A DNA stretch of 36,568 bases from Mycobacterium sp. (lineage in GTDB: Bacteria > Actinomycetota > Actinomycetes > Mycobacteriales > Mycobacteriaceae), in NCBI GenBank assembly GCA_020438905.1, contig JAGQTQ010000077.1, forward strand, positions 1 to 36,568, written 5' to 3'. The translations under genes were made by a program, and so were the position numbers. Numbering within the stretch: position 1 is the first letter of the stretch; the number at the start of each line of letters is the position of its first letter. Shown here one piece after another: positions 31,365 to 36,568 of this stretch. The notes beneath the pieces are model-generated. The model saw only the letters and a list, made by a program, of their open reading frames with translations. It was not told the DNA's origin and searched no databases.

Positions 31365-32786
31365 CTAAGCAGAATGAGCAAAAGCACCGTCGGCAACCTC
31401 GTCGAGCCAGCCGGACGCGGCATCGATGAAGGCCGAACGCAGCACCCCGAGGTAGTCGTGCACCGAGTGCCGGCCCTCCGGGGTGTCCGGGAAGGAGACC
31501 GTGACGATGGTCTGATCGGCGTTGCGGGTGACCCACATGTTGAAGCCGCCGTGGGACAGCTCGTCGATGTAGAGGCCGAACCGGTTGGCGTTGGCGTCAT
31601 AGAGCCGCCGGAAGTCGAACAGCGACACCATCATCGACGGCCGCCCCGGCGGGGTCACGCCCAACTCGTCCTCCGAGGCCAGATCCAGCGCGCGCTCGAA
31701 CGGGACGCCCGACAGGTGGCGGTTGGCGTCGAAGGATTTCTGCGCCGCCCGGGCCATCTGGCCGAAGTCCCCGTCCTCGATAGGGATCGAGACCGGGAAG
31801 ACGCTGGCGTACCAGCCGGCGCTGAGCGCCTGCGCCTCACCGATCCGGGTGTCCGAGGGGCTGAAAGTGTGGAAGGTTTCGGTTCCGGTGATCGAGTGGT
31901 CGGCAATGGCCGCACACGCCATGACACCGCCGCTGAACCGCGCGCCCGCGGCGCGGCAGGCGGTGTCGAACGCCTCGGTCTGCTGCGCGTTGAGCAGTTC
32001 CACGGTGATGACCCGGCCGGCACTGGTGGACGAGGTGTCACCCAGGTCCAACGGGAAGCCCGGCCAGTCTCCGTCGACGTCGGCGGCGAAGTCGGCCCAG
32101 TCCCTGATCGGCCTGGAGTCCATGGTCATGGCCTCCACCTGCATGCCCTGCCGCGCGGTGAAGTCGCGGTAGCCGGCGGTCTGCGGCAACGGGTTGGGCA
32201 GTTCGTGGACCAGAGCCTGATAGGTCAGGTGGATGTCGCGGTAGATCAGCACGCCCGAGGATCCGTCGCTGTGCAGGTGGTCGATGCTGGCGTAGACGGT
32301 GAAGTGGTCCGCCTTCTGCACGACACCGAAGGTGAAGCAATCCCATTCCAGGGTGCCCGGGGTCGCGGTCACCACGTGGTTGCGGATCTCGTCCTCGTCC
32401 ATGAATCCCAGAGCGGTGGGAACGAACTCGATGAGCTCGGGGTCCTCGACGGACCGCCGGGTGATGATCTCGGCATCGTCGCCCTCGACATCGAAGGCGC
32501 TGTGGTAGGTGTCGTGGCGACGGAGGTGGGTGTTGATCGCCTCGGTCATCGCGGCGATGTCGCACCAGCCCTCGACCTCCCATGCCGCCATGATCAACCG
32601 CGGGACATCGCGACCCAGCGTCCTGGCGAAATGCGCCGTGCGCAGGTGCTGCGCCTGCTGGAAACTGGGCGCAAGCAGATCTTGCTCGGCCCGCGCCATG
32701 ATCTGGCGGCTGGCGGTGGACGCCGACCACGTAGTCACCGGCCCACGCCCCGGCTGCCAGGACGAGATTGAACCGATGGCGACCAT
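31365..32786 (-). CDS. PapA-like condensation-domain acyltransferase
   Basis: 473 residues of the condensation-domain superfamily. The active-site motif reads DHLHSDG, with His170 and Asp174 (HxxxDG); the first His of the usual HH pair is Asp. The fold continues with ITVELLNAQQTEAFDTACRAAG and FSPSDTR and VSLFDFRRL near the channel region. It is closest in build to mycobacterial PapA proteins, which esterify trehalose or phthiocerol lipids. The ATG at 32786 was chosen for AAGGAG 7 bases upstream. The PE-PPE hydrolase 3.2 kb away recalls PapA-Chp pairs of trehalose-lipid synthesis, but no MmpL or Pks gene is in the window, so the product is open. Confidence 0.88.
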   Translation of the reverse strand: MVAIGSISSWQPGRGPVTTWSASTASRQIMARAEQDLLAPSFQQAQHLRTAHFARTLGRDVPRLIMAAWEVEGWCDIAAMTEAINTHLRRHDTYHSAFDVEGDDAEIITRRSVEDPELIEFVPTALGFMDEDEIRNHVVTATPGTLEWDCFTFGVVQKADHFTVYASIDHLHSDGSSGVLIYRDIHLTYQALVHELPNPLPQTAGYRDFTARQGMQVEAMTMDSRPIRDWADFAADVDGDWPGFPLDLGDTSSTSAGRVITVELLNAQQTEAFDTACRAAGARFSGGVMACAAIADHSITGTETFHTFSPSDTRIGEAQALSAGWYASVFPVSIPIEDGDFGQMARAAQKSFDANRHLSGVPFERALDLASEDELGVTPPGRPSMMVSLFDFRRLYDANANRFGLYIDELSHGGFNMWVTRNADQTIVTVSFPDTPEGRHSVHDYLGVLRSAFIDAASGWLDEVADGAFAHSA

Positions 32787-33104
32787 TTCCGAACTCCTTA
32801 AGCTCAGGCTGAAATTGCGTTCCCGATGACCGTAGGAGAACCAAAACCGCATGTCGCGGTTGTGCGCGCTACCCGCGAAGTGCACGATATGCCGGCTTTT
32901 GCGCATTCTGCGCACCGAACCGGGATTGCTCCGGCAGCCTGCACCGCCGCTCCGGGTTTGACTTCGCCGGTTTGGTCAATCCCTACCGCAGGAGTACGTC
33001 GAAAGTAACCCCCAGGTAATCGATGGGTCTTACAGTTCGGTTGTCGGCATCTGAGCACCCAGGTCGGGCGTCTTGGCCATGGCTGACATGTCCGGGAGGT
33101 CGGT
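32787..33104. other. Divergent intergenic region, no gene seen
   Basis: 318 bp between the PapA-like gene and the RsbW-like gene. I see no credible frame. It holds two TGCGCA palindromes 3 bp apart (32900-32905 and 32909-32914) and, for the plus-strand gene, GTTT (32970-32973) followed 17 bp later by GGAGTA (32991-32996). The latter partly resembles a SigF promoter (GTTT, then GGGTA); the match is weak. Confidence 0.3.
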
Positions 33105-33488
33105 ATGTTCATCGGGCGCCAGGCCCTGGCCGACGTTCATGCGGCCTTGGAAGACTGCTGGAAGTCGAACAGTCAAGTGCCCGAACGCGTGCGGATCGAA
33201 CTCGACATCGCGGTGGGCGAGATCGTTGCCAACATCGTCGAGCACGCATCCCGGGGCGAGACGGTTCTGGTGCAGATGTCGATCGAAGTGCTCTCCGATC
33301 AGATCAACATCGACCTGACCGACGACGGCATCGAGTGCGAGGTCAACCCCGACCGCGCGCACATGCCCGACGAACTCGCCCACCGCGGACGGGGTATCGC
33401 CATGGCGCGCGCCGTACTGAGCAGATTGTCCTACCAGCGCTCGGGTGCCCAAAACCACTGGCGACTGGCCAGTCGTTCCTTCGCGTAG
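33105..33488 (+). CDS. RsbW-like anti-sigma ATP-binding protein
   Basis: 127 residues, essentially one HATPase domain of the RsbW/SpoIIAB type. The N-box is ELDIAVGEIVANIVEHAS (about 32-49), the G1 box LTDDGIE (about 75-81), and the G2 box HRGRGIAMARAVLSRLSYQR (about 92-111), ending NHWRL. Such proteins phosphorylate a STAS anti-anti-sigma factor and hold a sigma factor when unphosphorylated. No sigma or STAS gene is adjacent. The two SpoIIE phosphatases at 7050-11452 are the kind of enzyme that opposes these kinases, but a direct link is only a guess. GGGAGG lies 7 bases before the ATG. Confidence 0.88.
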   Translation: MFIGRQALADVHAALEDCWKSNSQVPERVRIELDIAVGEIVANIVEHASRGETVLVQMSIEVLSDQINIDLTDDGIECEVNPDRAHMPDELAHRGRGIAMARAVLSRLSYQRSGAQNHWRLASRSFA

Positions 33489-33595
33489 AGATCTGCGGAG
33501 CACCTGTGCAATGCAGGCGCCTTCAGGGACTTCGTCTGCCCGAACGCGGGAATGCAACCTGAAGCCCCGCTCAGGGCCGTTTTCCCCCGCGCCGG

Positions 33596-33853
33596 CTAGT
33601 CGGTTGGGCGGAAATATGGTTCAACGGTGCCGCTGAGCTTGATGACCATGGGGTTTCCACGACGGTCCCTGGCGGTGGGAACTTCAACACGCACCCAGCC
33701 CTCTGCCACGTCGTACTCGTGAACATTGTTCTTCTCGACGCCGTTGAAGCGAATACCCACGTCGCGGCTGAGCACCTCTTCGCTGTAGAACGGGCTGCGC
33801 GGATCGATGGAGAGGTGGTTCGGCGGAACGTCTGCGATCTGATCCTCGGACAT
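33596..33853 (-). CDS. DUF3297 family protein
   Basis: 85 residues matching the DUF3297 family over its whole length: PPNHLSIDPRSPFYSEEVL, RDVGIRFNGVEKNNVHEYDV, EGWVRV, RRGNPMVIKLSGTVEPYF. The family is widespread in proteobacteria and actinobacteria; no function is established. It converges on the RsbW-like gene with a 107-bp gap. A palindrome TGAGTCG/CGACTCA (33880-33895) lies 27 bp upstream and could be its operator or an old terminator of the tRNA locus next door. Confidence 0.9.
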   Translation of the reverse strand: MSEDQIADVPPNHLSIDPRSPFYSEEVLSRDVGIRFNGVEKNNVHEYDVAEGWVRVEVPTARDRRGNPMVIKLSGTVEPYFRPTD

Positions 33854-33948
33854 GATGACTTTCGTTGAGTGCTGCGTCGTGAGTCGGACGACTCAGAACC
33901 TACGCGAACTCGACCAGCGCGACCACCAGACATCAGCGGCAATTTCCT

Positions 33949-33992
33949 TGGTGGAGCCGCGGGGACTCGAACCCCTGACCCCAGAGTGCCAG
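33949..33992 (-). pseudogene. Diverged tRNA 3' half (outermost att core)
   Basis: On the minus strand this reads from an anticodon-loop-like CTGGCAC through a T-arm (GGGGTTCGAGTCCCC) to an acceptor strand CGGCTCC and an encoded ACCA. The 5' half of a tRNA is missing. Compared with the copy at 34766 it has two substitutions and a one-base loss in the anticodon stem and variable loop, and a different acceptor strand (CGGCTCC instead of TAGCTCC). It marks the far boundary of the two small islands. Confidence 0.75.
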
Positions 33993-34066
33993 AAACGGGC
34001 ATAGCCCCTGAACAGGCAGTTCAGGCTCATTCTTGGGCTGAAGTTGGTGTCATAGAGGTCGTAACT

Positions 34067-34097
34067 GTCGTCAGGGTTGTCGTCAAAATTGTCGTCG
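34067..34097. repeat. Left-end arm-type repeats, island A
   Basis: GTCGTCA at 34067-34073 and 34079-34085 and GTCGTCG at 34091-34097, a strict 12-bp period. The array looks like arm-type binding sites of a tyrosine integrase and is repeated with identical spacing at 34881-34911. Confidence 0.65.
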
Positions 34098-34101
34098 ATC
34101 T

Positions 34102-34338
34102 TCAGGCGGCGGGGTGATCGCCTTGGTCAAGCTTCTCAGCGATCCAGACCTTGATGAGCGACTGCCGAGTGACGCCGAGTCTGGTTGCCTCACGGTCGAG
34201 TTCGGTGATCATCCACGCCGGGAAATCCACATTCACACGCCGGTGTTCCTCACCGGGGCGCCGCGCCCGAGCGGTATCCAGAGCGGCCGCCATGTCCTCG
34301 CCGGCATCGAATCGCTCCTCGAATTCCTTAGCCTTCAT
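34102..34338 (-). CDS. brnA: BrnA-type antitoxin (CopG/RHH-like)
   Basis: 78 residues: MKAKEFEERFDAGEDM, then a short linker and the ribbon-helix-helix RRVNVDFPAWMITELDREA, ending RLGVTRQSLIKVWIAEKL. This is the layout of BrnA/CopG-family antitoxins encoded after BrnT. As known for BrnA, it should dimerise, neutralise BrnT and repress its own promoter. The gene starts 6 bp after the brnT stop. Its stop codon is only 4 bp from the arm-type repeats of the island end, so the cargo fills the element completely. Confidence 0.88.
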   Translation of the reverse strand: MKAKEFEERFDAGEDMAAALDTARARRPGEEHRRVNVDFPAWMITELDREATRLGVTRQSLIKVWIAEKLDQGDHPAA

Positions 34339-34344
34339 AAATCG

Positions 34345-34590
34345 TCACCTCGTTCTCTCGAGAGGGGCGTACCGAGATGATTCGCCGTGTTCATCCCGAT
34401 ACGTCACCACCGCCGACCAAACCCGGCCGCCGATCCGGCCGATCACCATCCACCGAGGCTCATCCGTCGTCCGCGCCGGAACTTCGATGCGATGCGTATC
34501 CCGACACAAGGTCTGCGCCTCGGTGAAGTCGATACCGTGCTTGAGCAGGTTTGCCTCACTCTTGGCGGGGTCAAACTCGAACTCAGGCAT
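34345..34590 (-). CDS. brnT: BrnT-type toxin (DUF497 ribonuclease)
   Basis: 81 residues of the BrnT family: FEFDPAKSEANLLKHGIDFTEA at the N-terminus, the middle strand RWMVIGRIGGRVWSAVVTYR, and a basic end SSRYAPLERTR. BrnT is a RelE-like ribonuclease that stops translation. The typical downstream RISARRA-like stretch is shortened here (SSRYAPLERTR), so activity is probable but not certain. It is upstream of and nearly joined to brnA, the usual order. TATGAT lies 8 bases before the ATG, within an imperfect palindrome. Together with brnA it forms an addiction module, the whole gene content of island A. Confidence 0.88.
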   Translation of the reverse strand: MPEFEFDPAKSEANLLKHGIDFTEAQTLCRDTHRIEVPARTTDEPRWMVIGRIGGRVWSAVVTYRDEHGESSRYAPLERTR

Positions 34591-34605
34591 GTATAAAAAT
34601 CATAC
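34591..34605. promoter_or_regulatory. brnTA promoter/operator candidate
   Basis: An AT-rich imperfect palindrome (GTAT ... ATAC, 15 bp) directly before the brnT ATG, overlapping the -10-like TATGAT on the minus strand. Autorepression by BrnA at such a site would be usual for the family. Confidence 0.4.
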
Positions 34606-34645
34606 CTAAACTACTCATTTCGCGCCGACGGTCCTCAAACTTCAG

Positions 34646-34701
34646 TGTGGTGACACCACATTGCGGGCAGCGGTCCCACAACGCCGTCAAAACTGTCGTC
34701 A
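34646..34701. repeat. Right-end sites of island A
   Basis: A perfect palindrome TGTGGTG-A-CACCACA (34646-34660), then GCCGTCA (34683-34689) and GTCGTCA (34695-34701) 12 bp apart. The same two kinds of site recur at the right end of island B (36436-36483) with the palindrome arms turned outward. Confidence 0.6.
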
Positions 34702-34728
34702 AACGCCCCCACCGGCCCGCACCCAGCA

Positions 34729-34760
34729 AAAAACCCGAGGCCTCACGGCCTCGGGTTTTT
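34729..34760. terminator. Rho-independent terminator (tRNA type), copy 1
   Basis: A perfect 14-bp stem AAAAACCCGAGGCC (34729-34742) and GGCCTCGGGTTTTT (34747-34760) with loop TCAC, six A on one side and five T on the other, so it works both ways. Its distance to the tRNA-half copy equals that at the right edge, so it was carried with the element. Confidence 0.9.
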
Positions 34761-34765
34761 GATTG

Positions 34766-34807
34766 TGGAGCTAAGGGGACTCGAACCCCTGACCCCCACA
34801 CTGCCAG
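34766..34807 (-). pseudogene. tRNA-Ala(GGC) 3' half, internal att core
   Basis: On the minus strand: anticodon loop CTGGCAG (anticodon GGC), stem TGTGG, variable loop GGGTC, T-arm AGGGG-TTCGAGT-CCCCT, acceptor strand TAGCTCC and discriminator A. It begins exactly at the anticodon loop; the sequence before it (CCTGTTC) does not pair with TGTGG, so the 5' half is missing. Such 3'-half copies are what tyrosine-integrase elements leave at a tRNA target. The Ala identity is read from the GGC anticodon and typical sequence, not from a complete gene. Confidence 0.8.
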
Positions 34808-34880
34808 GAACAGGCATGACCGCTGAACAGGCAGTTCAGGCCCATTTTCGGCTGCAGTTGGTGTCGTTGGGGTAGTAACT

Positions 34881-34911
34881 GTCGTCAGGGTTGTCGTCAA
34901 AATTGTCGTCG
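34881..34911. repeat. Left-end arm-type repeats, island B
   Basis: GTCGTCA at 34881-34887 and 34893-34899 and GTCGTCG at 34905-34911. This 31-bp block is identical to the one at 34067-34097. Confidence 0.65.
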
Positions 34912-35003
34912 GTCCAGGCATGGAATCACCGGCGCGACAGCCCTTCGACCGGCTCCCCACAAAGGGGAACCTACCTCTGCGCTCCCCACCGCAGCATGAT
35001 GTA

Positions 35004-35066
35004 TTGATGGTTACAAACAGCGGTTATGATGATTAATATCTGTCGTAGCGACTTTTTGTAAGGAGG
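35004..35066 (+). promoter_or_regulatory. Promoter and ribosome site of the fic gene
   Basis: TTGATG (35004-35009) and TATGAT (35025-35030), 15 bp apart, lie in a stretch far richer in A and T than the rest of the window. AAGGAGG (35060-35066) stands 8 bases before the ATG at 35075 and decides that start over an out-of-frame ATG at 35068. Confidence 0.5.
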
Positions 35067-35074
35067 TATGCATC

Positions 35075-36253
35075 ATGCTGTTCGAGCCGCCGGAACTGGA
35101 CGCTCGCGAGCACGAGGTCATCTCCGAAATCGACGAACTTCGCCAACGACTGCGTTCCCGCCTCTACGAACCGCGCCGCTGGACGGGCTCCCTGCGCCGC
35201 GTGCAATTCGCCCGCGCAGTCCAGGGCTCCAACAGCATCGAGGGCTATGAAGCCAAACTCGACGATGCGCTCGCCATCGAGATGGGCGAAGAGGCGCTGG
35301 ATGCGAGCGAAGAGACCGCCTTGGCTATCAAGGGCTACCGCGATGCGATGACCTATGTCCTCCAACTTGCCGAGGAGCCCCGGTTCCGTTTCGAAGAGCA
35401 GCTCATCAAGAGCCTTCACTTCATGATGACGAACTACGACCTGAAGAGCCGCCCCGGCCGCTGGCGCGCGGGCCCCATCTACGTCCAGAAGGAAGAGACC
35501 GGAGAGATCGTCTACGAGGGCGTCGACGTGGATTCTGTCGATGCCCTCTTGCATGAACTCGTCACCTACCTGGAATCCGATGGCGACATCCCCATCGTCG
35601 CCAAAGCCGCGATGGCTCACCTCAACCTCGTATTGATCCATCCCTTCCGAGACGGAAACGGCCGGATGGCGCGCTGCCTCCAAACCCTGGTGCTCGCCAG
35701 GGAAGGAATCGTTTCCCCGGTCTTCTCCAGCATCGAGGAATATCTCGGCCAGGACACACGCTCGTACTACGACGTGCTCGCCGAGGTCGGAGCCGGCTCA
35801 TGGCAACCAACCAGAGATACGCGGCCCTGGATTCGCTACGTGCTCACCGCTCATCTGCGCCAAGCGAAAACCGTTCTGCGCCGGACCAAAGAGATCGAGA
35901 CGGTGTATCTCGAATTCGAACGCCTCGTCGCCCGTTACCGACTACCGGAGCGAACACTCGAAGCCCTCTTCGACGCCACCTCCGGGCTCAGAGTCCGGCG
36001 GGCCGTCTACCGCGCGATCCTCGAAAACCAAAGCGATGATCCGGTCAGTGAACAGACCGCAACCCGCGACCTGCAGAGCCTCACCAATCATGGGCTCCTC
36101 GTCGCTCACGGCGAACGCCGCGGACGCTATTACACGGCAGGCCCCGAACTCGCCGCCATCCGTGAGCGCGTTATCAAGAACCGCGATCCCCGCGACGACT
36201 CCGACCCTTTCGCCGTTCCGGCGTCGGATTCATCCCAAGAAGGCCTGTCCTAG
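35075..36253 (+). CDS. fic: Fic/DOC-family AMP-transferase with inhibitory motif
   Basis: 392 residues. The Fic core carries the complete motif HPFRDGNGRMAR (189-200), with catalytic His189, so it can in principle transfer AMP from ATP to a protein hydroxyl. The N-terminal helix contains the inhibitory motif (S/T)xxxE(G/N) as SNSIEG (52-57), which marks a self-inhibited class II Fic protein. The C-terminal part (about 300-370) looks like a winged helix (SEQTATRDLQSLTNHGLLVAHGERRGRYY), often present in stand-alone Fic proteins. No antitoxin gene is beside it, in line with built-in inhibition. It is the sole gene of island B. The target is unknown. Confidence 0.94.
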   Translation: MLFEPPELDAREHEVISEIDELRQRLRSRLYEPRRWTGSLRRVQFARAVQGSNSIEGYEAKLDDALAIEMGEEALDASEETALAIKGYRDAMTYVLQLAEEPRFRFEEQLIKSLHFMMTNYDLKSRPGRWRAGPIYVQKEETGEIVYEGVDVDSVDALLHELVTYLESDGDIPIVAKAAMAHLNLVLIHPFRDGNGRMARCLQTLVLAREGIVSPVFSSIEEYLGQDTRSYYDVLAEVGAGSWQPTRDTRPWIRYVLTAHLRQAKTVLRRTKEIETVYLEFERLVARYRLPERTLEALFDATSGLRVRRAVYRAILENQSDDPVSEQTATRDLQSLTNHGLLVAHGERRGRYYTAGPELAAIRERVIKNRDPRDDSDPFAVPASDSSQEGLS

Positions 36254-36435
36254 ATTTCCCGGCCCACCCCGCTTGCAGCTTTCACTTCCACCTCCAAGTT
36301 CCTCCGGGTCTGAATCAGACAAATAGCAGCACTTGAAGCGGTCAATCAGCCTTGCCAGAACGTGAGTCGGCACGCGTATCTCTGCAGCGTTGGAGGTACG
36401 GCGCGTGGTCGTTCGCAAGCTACACACCCCATGTG
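36254..36435. other. Non-coding stretch after the fic gene
   Basis: 182 bp of lower GC between the fic stop and the right-end sites of island B. I see no credible gene, clear hairpin or promoter in it. Confidence 0.4.
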
Positions 36436-36483
36436 CACCACACCAGAATGTGGTGGTCAGTCGTTGTCGTCAAACTGTCGTCA
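36436..36483. repeat. Right-end sites of island B
   Basis: CACCACA (36436-36442) and TGTGGTG (36449-36455) form an inverted repeat with a 6-bp centre, followed by GTCGTCA at 36466-36472 and 36477-36483 (11-bp period). Same site types and order as at 34646-34701. Confidence 0.6.
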
Positions 36484-36510
36484 AACCGCCCGGGCCGCCT
36501 CCACCCAGCA

Positions 36511-36541
36511 AAAAACCCGAGGCCTTCAGCCTCGGGTTTTT
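36511..36541. terminator. Rho-independent terminator of the tRNA, copy 2
   Basis: A 13-bp stem AAAAACCCGAGGC (36511-36523) and GCCTCGGGTTTTT (36529-36541) with loop CTTCA. It lies 5 bases past the tRNA 3' end on the minus strand and matches the copy at 34729-34760 except near the loop. Confidence 0.9.
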
Positions 36542-36546
36542 CTCTG

Positions 36547-36568
36547 TGGAGCTAAGGGGACTCGAACC
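36547..36568 (-). tRNA. tRNA 3' end, probably Ala(GGC), cut by the window edge
   Basis: The last 22 bases read, on the minus strand, as the end of a T-arm (GGTTCGAGTCCCCT), acceptor strand TAGCTCC and discriminator A. They are identical to the 3' part of the half-tRNA at 34766. With the terminator just downstream, this is most simply the working tRNA gene entering the window. Only the 3' end is visible, so it could instead be another half copy, with the gene further right. Confidence 0.7.

Larger units (their letters stand above)
33949..34765. mobile_element. Integrase-less island A, BrnT/BrnA cargo (about 0.8 kb)
   Basis: Bounded by tRNA 3'-half copies at 33949-33992 and 34766-34807. Inside the left boundary, a 105-bp segment (33993-34097) is about 85% alike to the one after the next core. 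It holds the inverted repeat CCTGAAC/GTTCAGG (34007-34025) and three GTCGTC[A/G] sites at 34067, 34079 and 34091, exactly 12 bp apart. The right end holds TGTGGTG/CACCACA (34646-34660), GCCGTCA (34683), GTCGTCA (34695) and a terminator. The only cargo is a toxin-antitoxin pair. No recombinase is present. The structure is visible in the sequence; mobility is inferred. Confidence 0.65.
34766..36546. mobile_element. Integrase-less island B, Fic cargo (about 1.8 kb)
   Basis: Bounded by the tRNA 3' half at 34766 and the tRNA end at 36547. The left end repeats the 104-bp segment of island A, with CTGAAC/GTTCAG (34823-34839) and GTCGTC[A/G] at 34881, 34893 and 34905. The right end has CACCACA/TGTGGTG (36436-36455), GTCGTCA at 36466 and 36477 and a terminator. 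Cargo is one Fic-domain gene with its own AT-rich promoter. No integrase, excisionase or replication gene is visible. Confidence 0.65.

Noticed and set aside
33489-33595. CTTCAGG/CCTGAAG as a terminator between the RsbW-like and DUF3297 genes
   Set aside because: The arms are only 7 bp with about 30 bases between them and no T-run, which is too weak to call.
33571-34002. A 143-codon minus-strand frame starting in the outer tRNA half
   Set aside because: It also begins with translated tRNA sequence (GSGVRVPAAP) and is antiparallel in frame to the well-supported DUF3297 gene.
34060-34911. The GTCGTCA repeats as a CRISPR array
   Set aside because: Units are 7 bases every 12 bp with no spacer variety, no typical repeat length, and no cas genes.
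34583-34960. A 125-codon minus-strand frame across the internal tRNA half
   Set aside because: It runs through the terminator, the tRNA core and the arm repeats. Its GSGVRVPLAP segment is simply a translated tRNA T-arm region, a frequent false protein.

Overview
The window is high-GC actinobacterial DNA and almost certainly mycobacterial. The clearest markers are a close homologue of the secreted antigen MPT64, a stand-alone PE-PPE-domain hydrolase, a PapA-like acyltransferase, a WS/DGAT acyltransferase, several FadE-type acyl-CoA dehydrogenases and an EthA-like monooxygenase. Many genes appear to start without a leader, with a TANNNT -10 box 6-8 bases before the start codon.

Layout. (1) 55-7031: a full hydrogenase-maturation set, hypF-C-D-E on the minus strand and hypA-B on the plus strand, diverging from a 30-bp spacer. 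A phosphotransferase follows hypE. No hydrogenase subunit is inside the window. (2) 7050-11685: two tandem membrane MASE1-GAF-SpoIIE (PP2C) phosphatases, the upstream one coupled to a small 77-codon frame. (3) 11793-15669: a fused double acyl-CoA dehydrogenase, its probable winged-helix regulator with a palindromic operator, and a GNAT-AAA+ fusion protein. (4) 15960-18314: a split acyl-CoA dehydrogenase pair. (5) 18304-21253: a 34-residue membrane protein, a SOUL haem-binding protein, a small secreted protein, a PAS-ANTAR regulator and a secreted VanX-type dipeptidase. (6) 21387-25235: an EthA-like Baeyer-Villiger monooxygenase, a divergent TetR regulator and a WS/DGAT. (7) 25365-32786: a secreted Ntn-hydrolase, then a minus-strand run encoding an M15 peptidase, a PE-PPE hydrolase, MPT64, a CitA/DcuS-like two-component system and a PapA-like acyltransferase. 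(8) 33105-33853: an RsbW-like ATPase and a DUF3297 protein.

(9) 33949-36568 is the most unusual part. The end of a tRNA gene, probably tRNA-Ala(GGC), lies at the right edge. Two more copies of its 3' half lie at 34766 and 33949. They delimit two small stacked islands of about 0.8 and 1.8 kb. Each island has the same terminal structure: GTCGTCA repeats about 12 bp apart on both sides of the tRNA core, plus TGTGGTG inverted repeats. Neither has an integrase. The cargo is a BrnT/BrnA toxin-antitoxin pair in one and a Fic protein with an inhibitory motif in the other. I read these as non-autonomous tRNA-targeted cassettes that use an integrase supplied in trans. This reading is inferred from repeat structure and needs comparison with other genomes.
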